Shown here: piece after piece, positions 44,464-53,736 of the stretch
Numbering within the stretch: the stretch's first letter is position 1
How the letters are laid out: every line of letters begins with the position of its first letter
Origin: Paraburkholderia sprentiae WSM5005
GTDB lineage: Bacteria > Pseudomonadota > Gammaproteobacteria > Burkholderiales > Burkholderiaceae
Reading direction: 5' to 3'
Length of the DNA: 64,000 nt
NCBI RefSeq assembly: GCF_001865575.2
Contig: NZ_CP017561.2
Location: 1,488,001 to 1,552,000, forward strand
Notes under the pieces: generated by a model
What the model saw: the letters and a program-made list of their open reading frames with translations, nothing else
Told to the model about the DNA's origin: nothing
The model's database searches: none
Program-made: the position numbers and the translations under genes

Positions 44464-45303
44464 TCAAAGCAGCCGCAGCAAGCCGTCCAGTCCCACGAAA
44501 TTGAACGACACGCTGGCTGCTTCGCGCACCACCGGTTTCGCGCGGAATGCCACGGAGAGTCCGGCTTCGGCCATCATCTTCAGGTCGTTCGAGCCGTCGC
44601 CGATCGCGATTGCGCGCGACGCTTCGATGCCGAGCGTCGCGCAGGTTTCGCGCAGCATGCGCGCTTTCACGTCGGCATTGACGATCTCGCCGATCACGTT
44701 GCCCGTCAGCTTGCCGTCGATGATTTCGAGCGTGTTCGCACGCGTGAAATCGAGGCCGAGGCGCGCCTTCAGCTTCGCGGTGAAGAACGTGAAGCCGCCC
44801 GACACGAGCAGCGTTTTCAGGCCCGCCTGTTTCGCGCCGGCAAGCATGCGTTCGGCGCCTGGCGACAACTGCAGGCGCTCTTCGTACACACGCTCGAGCG
44901 CGCTGGCGTCGAGCCCCTTCAACAGCGCGACGCGACGCGTCAGACTTTCGTTGAAGTCCTTGATCTCACCGCGCATCGCAGCCTCGGTGATCGCCGCGAC
45001 TTCGGCCTTGAGCCCGCAGAAATCGGCGATTTCGTCGATGCACTCGATCGTGATCAGCGTCGAATCCATGTCCATCGCGACGAGGCCGAAGTCGCGCAAC
45101 TGGCGGCCCGCTTCGACAAACGCGTAATCGAGCTGATGCGTGTAGCAATACGCTTCGACGTCGGCGCGCTGCGCAGGGTCCGCATCGGCGATGCGAATGG
45201 CGTTCGCGTCGATGACGGCGGCGTGCGAGCCGCGCGCAAGCGCGACGAGGATTTTGTGGTGGTCGGTGGAAAGGGGGGCGACGCTTTGAATGACGAGGTT
45301 CAT
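44464..45303 (-). CDS. serB: Phosphoserine phosphatase SerB
   Basis: The 279-residue HAD phosphatase has an N-terminal ACT-like region (about 1-70). The catalytic DMDSTLI follows, with Asp78 nucleophile and Asp80, then LVSGGFTFFT and GDGSNDLKMMAEAGLSVAF. It makes serine from phosphoserine. The start at 45303 is the conserved MNLVIQS; reading further upstream would enter the divergent promoter and P450 gene. It is divergent from the P450 gene by 130 bases and converges on metC. Confidence 0.95.
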   Translation of the reverse strand: MNLVIQSVAPLSTDHHKILVALARGSHAAVIDANAIRIADADPAQRADVEAYCYTHQLDYAFVEAGRQLRDFGLVAMDMDSTLITIECIDEIADFCGLKAEVAAITEAAMRGEIKDFNESLTRRVALLKGLDASALERVYEERLQLSPGAERMLAGAKQAGLKTLLVSGGFTFFTAKLKARLGLDFTRANTLEIIDGKLTGNVIGEIVNADVKARMLRETCATLGIEASRAIAIGDGSNDLKMMAEAGLSVAFRAKPVVREAASVSFNFVGLDGLLRLL

Positions 45304-45355
45304 GGACGACCAGTGACGCGGAAAAAGAGGCGCGTGGGGCGCGGAAAATCCCGCT

Positions 45356-45361
45356 ATTGTA
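45356..45361 (-). promoter_or_regulatory. -10 box of serB
   Basis: TACAAT on the minus strand lies 52 bases before the serB ATG. The -35 is weak. The same 130-base spacer must hold the P450 promoter, which I could not identify. Confidence 0.4.
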
Positions 45362-45433
45362 TCGGTTCCGTCGTTTGCGCCGTCGCAGGCGGCTGCGCGC
45401 GAGGCGCAACAAGACGCCCCATGGAGACAACGC

Positions 45434-46669
45434 ATGACCCTAGCGAGCGCCAGCGATGCATCCTCCCTTGCCCGCGACTTCGATCTGCGTGATCCGGACC
45501 CCGCGTTCTACGCCGATCCCTATCCGGTCTATCACGCACTGCGTACCTACGAGCCGATCCGGCGCATGCCCGACGGCTCGATCTTCTTGACGCGCTTTCG
45601 CGACGTGCAGGCGGTCTACCGCGACCCGAACACCTTCAGCTCCGACAAGACCGTCGAGTTCCGGCCGAAATATGGCGACTCGCCGCTCTACGCGCATCAC
45701 ACCACGAGCCTCGTGTTCAACGATCCACCGCGCCACACGCGGGTGCGCAAACTGATCGCCGGCGCCCTGACCGCGCGTGCGATCGCGGCGATGGAGCCCG
45801 CGCTGATCCGGCTCGTCGACAGCCTGCTCGATGCGGCCGCGCAACGCGGGCGTATCGATCTGATCGGCGAGTTCGCAGCGGCGATTCCGCTCGAGGTCAT
45901 CGGCAATCTGCTCGACGTGCCGCACGGCGAGCGCGCGCCGCTGCGCAACTGGTCGCTGGCGATCCTCGGTGCGCTCGAGCCGTCGCTGACCGGCGCGCAG
46001 TTCGAGCGCGGCAATCGCGCGGTCAGCGAATTCGTCGACTATCTGCGCGGCCTCGTCGCACGACGCCGTTGCGAGCCGGGCGATCCGCAGCACGACGTGC
46101 TGACGCGACTGATTCAGGGCGAGGGGCCGGACGAACAGCTATCCGAAGTTGAACTGCTGCAGAACTGCATTTTCATTCTGAACGCCGGGCACGAAACGAC
46201 CACCAACCTGATCGGCAACGGGCTCGTCACGCTGAGCGAATGGGCCGAGGAGCGCGCCGCGCTGCGGCGCGAGCCGGCGCTGATCGCTAGCGCGGTCGAG
46301 GAGTGTTTGCGCTTCGAGAGTTCGAATCAGCTCGGCAACCGCATGACTACCGTCGATACCGAGATCGGCGGCGTCGCGCTCGCGCGCGGTACGCCGGTCA
46401 CGCTGTGCATCGGCGCGGCCAATCGGGACCCCGAGCAGTTTGCGCAACCGGACCGCTTCCACATTCGTCGCGACCCGAACCGGCATCTCGCGTTCGGATT
46501 CGGGATTCACCAGTGCGCGGGCTTGTCGCTGGCGCGGCTGGAAGCGCGAATTGCGATCGGGCGCTTCGTGCAGCGCTTCCCGGCGTATCGCCTCGACGGC
46601 GAGCCGACGCGGGGCGGGCGCGTGAGGTTTCGTGGGTTTGCGTCGGTGCCGGTCCTGCTCGCGCCTTGA
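45434..46669 (+). CDS. Cytochrome P450
   Basis: The 411-residue soluble bacterial P450 has the I-helix oxygen motif AGHETT, the ExxR of helix K (ECLRFES) and the heme loop FGFGIHQCAG with axial Cys361. The N-terminus (DPAFYADPYPVYHALRTYEPI) matches class I CYPs that need separate ferredoxin and reductase; neither is encoded nearby. GGAG lies upstream of the ATG. It stands alone between serB and ku. The substrate is unknown. Confidence 0.94.
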   Translation: MTLASASDASSLARDFDLRDPDPAFYADPYPVYHALRTYEPIRRMPDGSIFLTRFRDVQAVYRDPNTFSSDKTVEFRPKYGDSPLYAHHTTSLVFNDPPRHTRVRKLIAGALTARAIAAMEPALIRLVDSLLDAAAQRGRIDLIGEFAAAIPLEVIGNLLDVPHGERAPLRNWSLAILGALEPSLTGAQFERGNRAVSEFVDYLRGLVARRRCEPGDPQHDVLTRLIQGEGPDEQLSEVELLQNCIFILNAGHETTTNLIGNGLVTLSEWAEERAALRREPALIASAVEECLRFESSNQLGNRMTTVDTEIGGVALARGTPVTLCIGAANRDPEQFAQPDRFHIRRDPNRHLAFGFGIHQCAGLSLARLEARIAIGRFVQRFPAYRLDGEPTRGGRVRFRGFASVPVLLAP

Positions 46670-46837
46670 GGCTAGCTTCACCTCTACCGCGCCCACCCGC
46701 AACGCCGTAGCTTTTGCCGCCTCATCGCAAGACTTACAGCCCGATGACAGCGCGCCGCCGAGTCGACTACGCGCTGAAACGCGGGCACGCTTGCTGCTTC
46801 CCGTCATATCTCAAGCCCACGGGACACGGAGCGCGCG

Positions 46838-47857
46838 ATGGCACACATGATCTGGAAAGGCGCAATCAGTTTCGGGCTCGTCCACGTGCCGGTTCAGCTC
46901 TATCCGGCGACGCAGTCCGAAAAGGTCGGCTTCAATCTGCTCGACAAGCGCTCGATCGACCCGGTCGGCTACAAGCAGATCAACAAGCGCACCGGCAAGG
47001 ACGTGACTCGCGACAACATCGTGCGCGGCTTCGAGTACGAGAAGGACCGCTACGTCGTCCTATCGGACGACGAAATCCGCTCGGCGAACCCCGAGTCGAC
47101 GCAGACAGTCGACATCCTCGCGTTCGTCGACGCCCCTGACATCTCGTTCCTCTATCTCGACACGCCGTATTTCCTGACGCCCGACCGCAAGGGCGAAAAA
47201 GTCTATGCGCTATTGCGCGAGGCGATGACGGCGTCGGGCAAGGTCGGCGTCGCGAGTGTCGTGCTGCACAACAAGCAACATCTGGCGGCGCTGATTCCGC
47301 TTGGTCCGGTGCTGGCGCTGAACACGCTGCGCTGGGCCAACGAGGTGCGCAGTCTCGACGAATTCAAGGTGCCGCCCGAGGGCATGAAGGCCGCTGGCGT
47401 GTCGGCGAAGGAACTCGACATGGCGAAAAAGCTGATCGACGACATGAGCGAGACGTGGGACCCGACGCAGTACCACGATACGTTTCGCGACGACATCATG
47501 GCGCTCGTCGAGCGCAAGATTCGCGCGGGCAAGACCGAGGAGATCACCGAAGTCGAAACGCCGCGCGAGTCGCGCAAGTCCGCCGACATTCTCGACCTGT
47601 CCGATCTGCTGCGGCGCAGCCTCGGCCGCGGCAAGGGCAAGCAGGCCGCCACGGGCCGCAAGCGCGCAGCCGACGAGGACGAGGACGAGGATCAGGCCGA
47701 CAGCGAGGCCGACTCCGAAGAACAGACAACCGCGCCCGCGCGCAAAAAGTCTCGCGCCGCAAGCACCGCGCGCAGTCGCAGCGGTGATGGCGGCAGCAGC
47801 GGCCGCGCGAGCTCGAAAACCACGGCGACGTCCCGCAAACGGCGTGCGGCGGCCTGA
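46838..47857 (+). CDS. ku: Non-homologous end joining protein Ku
   Basis: The 339-residue bacterial Ku begins MAHMIWKGAISFGLVHVPVQLYPAT. It has the Ku core beta-barrel (VVLSDDEI, DILAFVDAPDISFLYLDTPYFL, GKVGVASVVLHNKQHLAAL) followed by the bridge region. The last 90 residues are an acidic, then Lys/Arg/Ser-rich disordered tail, which in other Ku proteins binds DNA. Ku dimers ring broken DNA ends and recruit LigD, encoded 45 bases downstream. GGAG precedes the ATG; ATG 46847 is a less likely start. Confidence 0.96.
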   Translation: MAHMIWKGAISFGLVHVPVQLYPATQSEKVGFNLLDKRSIDPVGYKQINKRTGKDVTRDNIVRGFEYEKDRYVVLSDDEIRSANPESTQTVDILAFVDAPDISFLYLDTPYFLTPDRKGEKVYALLREAMTASGKVGVASVVLHNKQHLAALIPLGPVLALNTLRWANEVRSLDEFKVPPEGMKAAGVSAKELDMAKKLIDDMSETWDPTQYHDTFRDDIMALVERKIRAGKTEEITEVETPRESRKSADILDLSDLLRRSLGRGKGKQAATGRKRAADEDEDEDQADSEADSEEQTTAPARKKSRAASTARSRSGDGGSSGRASSKTTATSRKRRAAA

Positions 47858-47902
47858 GCGCACGGCCGGCCCGCCAACACCCAACGCACCGGAGTCATCG
47901 CC

Positions 47903-50731
47903 ATGAACGACCGACTCGACCTCTATCACCGCAAACGCCGCTTCGAGGACACGCCGGAGCCGGCCGGCGCGGCGGCCCGCAAGCGCGCCGCGAGCAAGAC
48001 CGGCAAGCGCGCACCGCGCGCCGCGCCCGACACGCTGTCCTACGTGATCCAGGAGCACCACGCGCGGCGTCTGCACTACGACTTCCGGCTCGAACTGAAC
48101 GGCGCGCTGCTGTCGTGGGCGATTCCGAAGGGACCGAGCCTCGACCCGTCGGTCAAACGGCTCGCGGTGCACGTCGAGGACCATCCGATCGAATACGGTA
48201 CGTTCGAGGGCGAGATTCCGCCCGGCAACTACGGCGCGGGCACGGTGATCGTGTGGGATCGCGGCACGTGGGAGCCGGCGGGCAGCGCGGCCGAAGCCGC
48301 GCGATCGTATGCGGCCGGCAAGCTCAAGTTCCATTTGCACGGCGAGAAGCTGCACGGCGGCTGGACGCTCGTACGTAGCCACATGCGCGGCAGCGGCGAC
48401 AAGGAACAATGGCTGTTGATCAAGGAGCGCGACGAGCAAGCGCGCGACGAAAGCGACTACGACGTGCTCAAAGAGCTGCCGGGCAGCGCGCTGACCGACG
48501 GGGCTTCGAAAGGCAGGAGAACCAAGCAATCGAAAGCGGACACGGCAACGCCGCGCGACGGCACGTCCGCGAGCGCAGGCAAGCCGGCCAGGTCCGCATC
48601 CTCGCGCCGCACCACCGATCCCAAACGCCCCGACATCGTCGCGACCCGCAGCGCGCAATCTCTGCGCGAACTCGCCGTGTCGCCATCGATAGAAGGCGCG
48701 CTCAAAGCCGCATTGCCCGCGAGCCTGAAGCCGGAACTGGCCACGCTCGTCGACACCGCGCCGCCAGGCGACGACTGGCTCTACGAGATCAAGTTCGACG
48801 GCTACCGCGTGCTTGCGCGCATCGACCATGCATCGAAAGCGAAGGGCGGTGCCGTCAGTGTTTTCACGCGCAACGGCAACGACTGGACCGCCAGGTTCAG
48901 CAAGCAGATCGAGGCCTTCGCGGCGCTCGAGCTGCAAAGCGCGTGGCTCGACGGCGAAGCGGTCGTGCTCGACGAACGCGACGTGCCGAACTTTCAGTTG
49001 CTGCAAAACGCGTTCGACGCGCATCGTCCGCAGGACATCGTGATCTATCTGTTCGATCTGCCGTTTCTGAATGGCTACGACCTGCGCGGCGTACCGCTCG
49101 AACAGCGTCGCGCGATTTTGCGCGCGCTGCTCGAAGGCGTCGACGATCGCGTGCTGCGCTTTTCAAACGACTTCGCGTTCAGCGCCGACGAGCTGCTCGA
49201 GAGCGCGTGCGACATGGCACTCGAAGGCATCATCGGCAAACGGCGCGACAGCAGCTATGTGTCGGGCCGCTCGCCGTCGTGGATCAAGCTGAAGTGCCGG
49301 CGCCGCCAGGAGTTCGTGATCGGCGGCTATTCCGAGCCGAGCGGCAGCCGCGCGGCGTTCGGCGCGCTGCTGCTCGGGGTGTACGACGGCGACGGCCGGC
49401 TGCGGTACGCGGGGCGCGTCGGCACCGGCTTCGACGCCGCGCTGCTGCGCTCGGTCAAACGGGCGCTCGACGCGCACCCGAGCAAGCGCATGCCGTTCGC
49501 GAGCGAGCCGCGCGAGCGCAGCCGCACGCCCGTGCATTGGGTCGATCCGGTGCTCGTCGCCGAATGCAACTTCGCCGAATGGACGAGCGACGGCATCGTG
49601 CGCCAGGCGTCGTTCGTCAGCCTGCGCGACGACAAGCCGGCGCGCCAGATCGTCAGGGAAACCGCCCGACAAGGAGCCGACGTGCAACAGCAAACCGACA
49701 CCGCTTCCGACGATACACCGCAAACAAGCGCGCCGAATCAGCGCGCGGCCAAAAAGACCGGCAAGACCGCCAAGAGCGGCAAGACGGCCGCCGCCGCCGA
49801 AACCGCGCCCGCCCGAACCACGGCAACACGCTCGCGCGCGCACAGCGAAATCGCCGGCGTGCGCATCTCGCATCCCGATCGCGTGATCGACAAAAGCAGC
49901 GGCGCCAGCAAGCTCGAACTGGTGCAGTACTACGCATCGATCGCCGAATGGATGCTGCCGCATCTGCGCGAGCGGCCGGTCGCGCTGGTGCGCGCCCCCG
50001 AGGACATCGGCGGCGAGCTGTTCTTTCAGAAGCACAGTCAGAAGCTGTCGATTCCGCACGTCACGCAGCATGAGGGACTCGATCCGGGGCATCCGCCGCT
50101 GATCACGATCGACACGGCCGCCGCGCTGGTCGGCGCCGCGCAGATGGGCACCGTCGAACTTCATACGTGGAATGCGGTCGCGTCGAATATCGAAAAGCCC
50201 GATCGCGTGGTGTTCGATCTCGACCCGGATCCGTCGCTCGGTTGGGAACGCATGGTCGAGGCCGCGCAACTGACCCGCTCGCTGCTCGACGAACTGGGCC
50301 TGAAGTCGTTTTGCAAGACGAGCGGCGGCAAGGGCTTGCACGTGATCGTGCCACTCGCGAAGCAGGCCGGCTGGGACGAAGTGAAGGCTTTCTCGCAGGC
50401 GGTCGCGCAACATATGGCGTCGACGCTGCCGCAGTACTTCAGCGCAAAGATGGGCGCGCAGAATCGCAAGAAGAAGATTTTCATCGACTATCTGCGCAAC
50501 AACCGCGGCTCGAGCACGGTGGCGGCCTTCTCGGTGCGCGCGCGGCCGGGGCTCGGCGTGTCGGTGCCGCTCGCGTGGGACGAACTCGACAGCACGACGA
50601 GCGGCGATCAATGGAACATCCGCAACGTCCACGAGCGCGTGGACGGCCTCGACAACGACCCGTGGGCCGACTACGCGAAGACCCGTCAGCGCATCACCGC
50701 GGCGATGAAAAAACGTCTGGGCGTCGCGTGA
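47903..50731 (+). CDS. ligD: DNA ligase D, PE-LIG-POL domain order
   Basis: This 942-residue repair enzyme has three domains. The 3'-phosphoesterase (about 40-170) has His52, His58, Asp60 and His94, matching the Pseudomonas aeruginosa set 42/48/50/84 with a constant offset of 10. The ATP-dependent ligase (about 255-560) has nucleotidyl Lys297 in YEIKFDGYR. The primase-polymerase (about 650-930) has its metal pair Asp772/Asp774 (FDLDPD). Linkers at 165-245 and 590-640 are Lys/Ala/Thr-rich. With Ku it repairs double-strand breaks when no sister copy exists. GGAG lies 8 bases from the ATG. Confidence 0.97.
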   Translation: MNDRLDLYHRKRRFEDTPEPAGAAARKRAASKTGKRAPRAAPDTLSYVIQEHHARRLHYDFRLELNGALLSWAIPKGPSLDPSVKRLAVHVEDHPIEYGTFEGEIPPGNYGAGTVIVWDRGTWEPAGSAAEAARSYAAGKLKFHLHGEKLHGGWTLVRSHMRGSGDKEQWLLIKERDEQARDESDYDVLKELPGSALTDGASKGRRTKQSKADTATPRDGTSASAGKPARSASSRRTTDPKRPDIVATRSAQSLRELAVSPSIEGALKAALPASLKPELATLVDTAPPGDDWLYEIKFDGYRVLARIDHASKAKGGAVSVFTRNGNDWTARFSKQIEAFAALELQSAWLDGEAVVLDERDVPNFQLLQNAFDAHRPQDIVIYLFDLPFLNGYDLRGVPLEQRRAILRALLEGVDDRVLRFSNDFAFSADELLESACDMALEGIIGKRRDSSYVSGRSPSWIKLKCRRRQEFVIGGYSEPSGSRAAFGALLLGVYDGDGRLRYAGRVGTGFDAALLRSVKRALDAHPSKRMPFASEPRERSRTPVHWVDPVLVAECNFAEWTSDGIVRQASFVSLRDDKPARQIVRETARQGADVQQQTDTASDDTPQTSAPNQRAAKKTGKTAKSGKTAAAAETAPARTTATRSRAHSEIAGVRISHPDRVIDKSSGASKLELVQYYASIAEWMLPHLRERPVALVRAPEDIGGELFFQKHSQKLSIPHVTQHEGLDPGHPPLITIDTAAALVGAAQMGTVELHTWNAVASNIEKPDRVVFDLDPDPSLGWERMVEAAQLTRSLLDELGLKSFCKTSGGKGLHVIVPLAKQAGWDEVKAFSQAVAQHMASTLPQYFSAKMGAQNRKKKIFIDYLRNNRGSSTVAAFSVRARPGLGVSVPLAWDELDSTTSGDQWNIRNVHERVDGLDNDPWADYAKTRQRITAAMKKRLGVA

Positions 50732-50816
50732 TCCGCGCTCGTCCGGGTGGCCGAAATCAACCCGCGAATTCGCCGTGCGCACTCAGCGCGAACGCGATTC
50801 GCGAAGGAGCAATGCA

Positions 50817-51131
50817 ATGAAGACCCTGCCGCAATCGACAGACGGCGACCGGCAAGCGAACCCGCCAGCCGACCCGCACGCGAAGAAGGATCCGAAGTCG
50901 TTGCAGGAAGCCGCGGCGCCGCTGCCGCATGAAACCGATCAGCGTCCGGAGTCGCAGCACGAGGACCAGCCGCGCGATGTCGGCAAGCAGGCGCATGAGG
51001 ATATCGAGCATGGGCAACAGGACACCGACCGCCGCGGCGGCGGCGAGTATCAGCAACGCACGCAGAACGACGCGCATACCGATGTGAACTCGGATCGCAA
51101 GGAGGGCGGCGCACAGAGCGGCAAGCGCTGA
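50817..51131 (+). CDS. Small very hydrophilic protein of unknown function downstream of ligD
   Basis: The 104-residue protein is nearly all polar (Asp, Glu, Gln, His, Lys, Asn, Arg). It has no hydrophobic segment and no cysteine, so it is probably disordered (MKTLPQSTDGDRQANPP start, HEDIEHGQQDTDRRGGGEYQQ). GAAGGAG is ideally placed 7 bases before the ATG at 50817, which supports real translation. It lies 85 bases after ligD on the same strand. Such composition resembles stress or desiccation hydrophilins, but no family is recognised. A link to end joining is only positional. Confidence 0.65.
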   Translation: MKTLPQSTDGDRQANPPADPHAKKDPKSLQEAAAPLPHETDQRPESQHEDQPRDVGKQAHEDIEHGQQDTDRRGGGEYQQRTQNDAHTDVNSDRKEGGAQSGKR

Positions 51132-51399
51132 CGAGCACGCTGACGAGGAGCTCGGCGGCATCGACGCGGCGAATCGACGCGCAGAAAGCGTGTCGCCGCA
51201 AGCGGGTTAACACCCGAGCCGACACGACACGCGCGCTAGCGCGCTTGGCGTTAGACTGACGACGCAGCATGCCAAAACGGTTGCGCGTCTTGCGGCGAGG
51301 CAAGCCGGTATGAACCGGCCGGTCCCTGGCAGTGTGCGAACAGTGCACCGGCAGTCGCGTCGGCGCGAGCGCGCAGCGGCACAACAACGAGGTGACAGT

Positions 51400-51948
51400 A
51401 TGAGCTTTAGCTTCAAACTCTCCGCCGTTTCCGTTGTCGCTTCTCTCGCCTGCGCACTGGTGCCGGCTGCTCGCGCGGCCACGCCGATCACGGTGACCAA
51501 CCAGGCCGCGCTCGACGGTCCGATTCGCTACACCGTTCGCGTCACGTCGAAACAGTTCGGCAATTCCCAGGAGACCCGCACGATCCGCTCGGGCGAATCG
51601 GACGACTTCACGTGGAAGACCGTGCCGCCCGGCGGTCCGGTGGCCGCGACGGACGCATGCCCGGACTATTCGTCGCTGCCGGTCGACGCGAATGGCGCGA
51701 TGATCCGTCAAACGCAGATCCGCTTTGCGCCGGTCGTGTCGAGCGACGGCACCGCGACCGTGCAGCTGAGCTTCCAGGCGCAGACGCCGCATGGCGTGAA
51801 AACCGTGACGAGCGGCGGCAAGACGCTCAAGTGTCCGAACGATGTGCGCGCGAGTCAGATCGTGCGGTTCACGATGCCGGTCAACGGCACGACGAAAACG
51901 CTGACCCTCAGCGACGGCACCGAGGTCGCGGTTACCGCGAAGCGTTGA
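51400..51948 (+). CDS. Exported protein of unknown function
   Basis: The 182-residue product has a clear signal peptide (MSFSFKLSAVSVVASLACALVPAARA, cleavage before ATP). The mature part is about 155 residues, rich in Thr/Val and beta-strand-like (ITVTNQAALDGPIRYTVRVTSK, TVQLSFQAQTP, TLTLSDGTEVAVTAKR), with two cysteines (ACPDYS, LKCPND) that could form a disulfide. GAGGTG precedes the ATG. It is flanked by 268 bases upstream without a recognised element and converges on fetB. No family is identified. Confidence 0.75.
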   Translation: MSFSFKLSAVSVVASLACALVPAARAATPITVTNQAALDGPIRYTVRVTSKQFGNSQETRTIRSGESDDFTWKTVPPGGPVAATDACPDYSSLPVDANGAMIRQTQIRFAPVVSSDGTATVQLSFQAQTPHGVKTVTSGGKTLKCPNDVRASQIVRFTMPVNGTTKTLTLSDGTEVAVTAKR

Positions 51949-52020
51949 GCGCTCGAACGCGCGCGCTGCGAGCGCCGCCTGCGCGCCGCGTGGCATGCGC
52001 CAGCGCGTGATGCTGGCGCG

Positions 52021-52827
52021 TCATCCTTGACGCGCGTCACGCTCGACGAGCCGCGCCGGCAAGAACTGATGCTCGGCCGAAAAGAGCCGCCGGTACGTGA
52101 GCAGCACCGCGCCCACGGTCCCTAGCGCCGACGCCGCCGCGATCAGAAACATGATGACGATCTGGTAGCGCACCGCCTGCAATGGCGATTGCCCGGCTAG
52201 CACCTGACCGGTCATCATGCCGGGCAAACTCACGACGCCGACCACCGCCATCTGGTTCAACGTCGGCATCATGCCCGCGCGCACCGCCTGACGCGCCGGC
52301 GCCTGCGCGGCCTCCCAGCGCGTCGCGCCGAGCGCGAGCGCCATGTCGACGCGATCGCGCCGCGCGGTCAACTCCTCGGTCATCCGCTCAATGCCAAGCG
52401 ACACGCCGGTCAGCGTGTTGCCGAGGATCATGCCGAGAATTGGAATCGCATATTGCGGCGCGTACCACGGATGAATGCGGATCACGACGAACAGTCCCAC
52501 CGCGGCAACTAGCCACGAGCTGACCCAGATCGACAGCACGCTGTCGGCGCGCTGGCCGGCATAGCTGCGGCTGCCGCGCTGCGCGCCCGCGAAACCGGCG
52601 ATCAGCGTCATTACGATCATCAGCGGCAGCACGACGTACCAGCGATCGAAGCGGAACACCCAGCCGAGCACATAGCCGATCGCGAGCAGCTGGACGACGG
52701 TGCGCACCGCCGCCCATGCGAGCTTGCGTTCGAGACCGAGCTTCAGCGCGACCGATACCGCGCCGTTCACGACGATCAGCAGCGTCGCGATCGCGACGTC
52801 CCACAAGCTCAGATTCTGCAGGCTCAT
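52021..52827 (-). CDS. fetB: ABC transporter permease, FetB/YbbM (UPF0014) family
   Basis: The 268-residue membrane protein has about seven hydrophobic segments. It matches the UPF0014 family: LKLGLERKLAWAAVRTVVQLLAIGYVL, IPILGMILGNTLTGVSLG, LALGATRWEAAQAPARQAVRAGMMPTLNQMAVVGVVSLPGMMTGQVL. E. coli FetB with FetA exports iron and helps under peroxide stress. The ATG overlaps the ATPase stop by four bases (ATGA). Iron as substrate is inferred from the family. A GC hairpin without a T-run (51997-52019) lies after the stop. Confidence 0.9.
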   Translation of the reverse strand: MSLQNLSLWDVAIATLLIVVNGAVSVALKLGLERKLAWAAVRTVVQLLAIGYVLGWVFRFDRWYVVLPLMIVMTLIAGFAGAQRGSRSYAGQRADSVLSIWVSSWLVAAVGLFVVIRIHPWYAPQYAIPILGMILGNTLTGVSLGIERMTEELTARRDRVDMALALGATRWEAAQAPARQAVRAGMMPTLNQMAVVGVVSLPGMMTGQVLAGQSPLQAVRYQIVIMFLIAAASALGTVGAVLLTYRRLFSAEHQFLPARLVERDARQG

Positions 52828-53564
52828 TGGCGAGACTCCCGGGGCAGGTCCGCGGGGGCGGGTCGCTCCGCGTCGCGCCGCACGAGCGTTTCTTCGGTCA
52901 GTACGCCGGTGCGCATCGTCAGATGCCGTTCGCTCATGCGTGCCGCCTGCCCGAGATCGTGCGACACCCACATCGACGCGTGAGCGTGCGGCGCGGCATC
53001 GAACCACGCCTGCACGAGCGCTTCGATCGCGCGCGACGATGCCGGGTCGAGCGATGCGGTCGGCTCGTCGAGCAGCAGCACTTCGGGCGCGAGTTGCAGC
53101 ACGCGGATCAACGCAGCGATCTGCGCTTCGCCACCCGACAGCTCGCTCGCGCGCTTGCCGAGAAAGTCCTCGCCGCGGCCTGCTTGCATGGCAAGCCCGG
53201 CCGCGTGCGCGCGATCGAAGCGCACGTCGCGATACGCGCGCAGCTCGAACGGATAGCGTAGATTGTCTTCGACGCTGCCGTCGATCAGCGCGGGCCGCTG
53301 CCGGATATACGCGACACCGCGCCGGTAGCGCGGAATCGCGGCGCGCTCGACCGGCGCGCCATGCCACAGGATGTGGCCCGCATCGATCGGATCGAGCAGC
53401 GCGAGCGCGCGCAGCAAGACGCTCTTGCCGGAACCGGACGGTCCGGTTATCGCGACGCGCTCGCCGGCGCGCAGGGCGAAGGTGGTCGGCTGCAACAGCG
53501 TCTGGCCGCGCTGCGCATCGCGCCGCACGATGCCGTCGGCGAGGACGAGGGGAGCATCGGTCAT
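52824..53564 (-). CDS. fetA: ABC transporter ATP-binding protein, FetA/YbbL-like
   Basis: The 246-residue ATPase has Walker A GPSGSGKS (41-48), a Q-loop in YIRQRPALIDGSVEDNL, signature LSGGEAQ, Walker B EVLLLDEPTASLD and the H-loop WVSHDLGQAARMSE. It is paired with the UPF0014 permease by a four-base overlap. The start at 53564 (MTDAPLVLADG) is chosen; 29 in-frame codons further upstream look like leader. It is divergent from the AsmA gene. Confidence 0.92.
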   Translation of the reverse strand: MTDAPLVLADGIVRRDAQRGQTLLQPTTFALRAGERVAITGPSGSGKSVLLRALALLDPIDAGHILWHGAPVERAAIPRYRRGVAYIRQRPALIDGSVEDNLRYPFELRAYRDVRFDRAHAAGLAMQAGRGEDFLGKRASELSGGEAQIAALIRVLQLAPEVLLLDEPTASLDPASSRAIEALVQAWFDAAPHAHASMWVSHDLGQAARMSERHLTMRTGVLTEETLVRRDAERPAPADLPRESRQ

Positions 53565-53736
53565 GGTTGGAACGTCGTTGACGGAGCGTGTAAGGGTTGG
53601 TCCGCGGGAAAAGCGTGCGCCATGATAAAACGCGAGGGCGCGACAACGCACGACAAGCGCGGCGAATCATCGTAGCGTGTTGGGCACGATAACTGCTGCA
53701 GCTTGCGCAACGTAGAAGAACACGCGGAGCCTTGCA

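Noticed and set aside
47210..50782. Very long minus-strand frames opposite ku and ligD
   Set aside because: Composition is Arg/Ala/Gly/Val-rich without motifs. The plus strand holds complete Ku and LigD.
51997..52019. GCGCCAGC/GCTGGCGC hairpin between the exported protein gene and fetB
   Set aside because: It has no T-run. It could be a weak terminator but is not supported enough to list as one.
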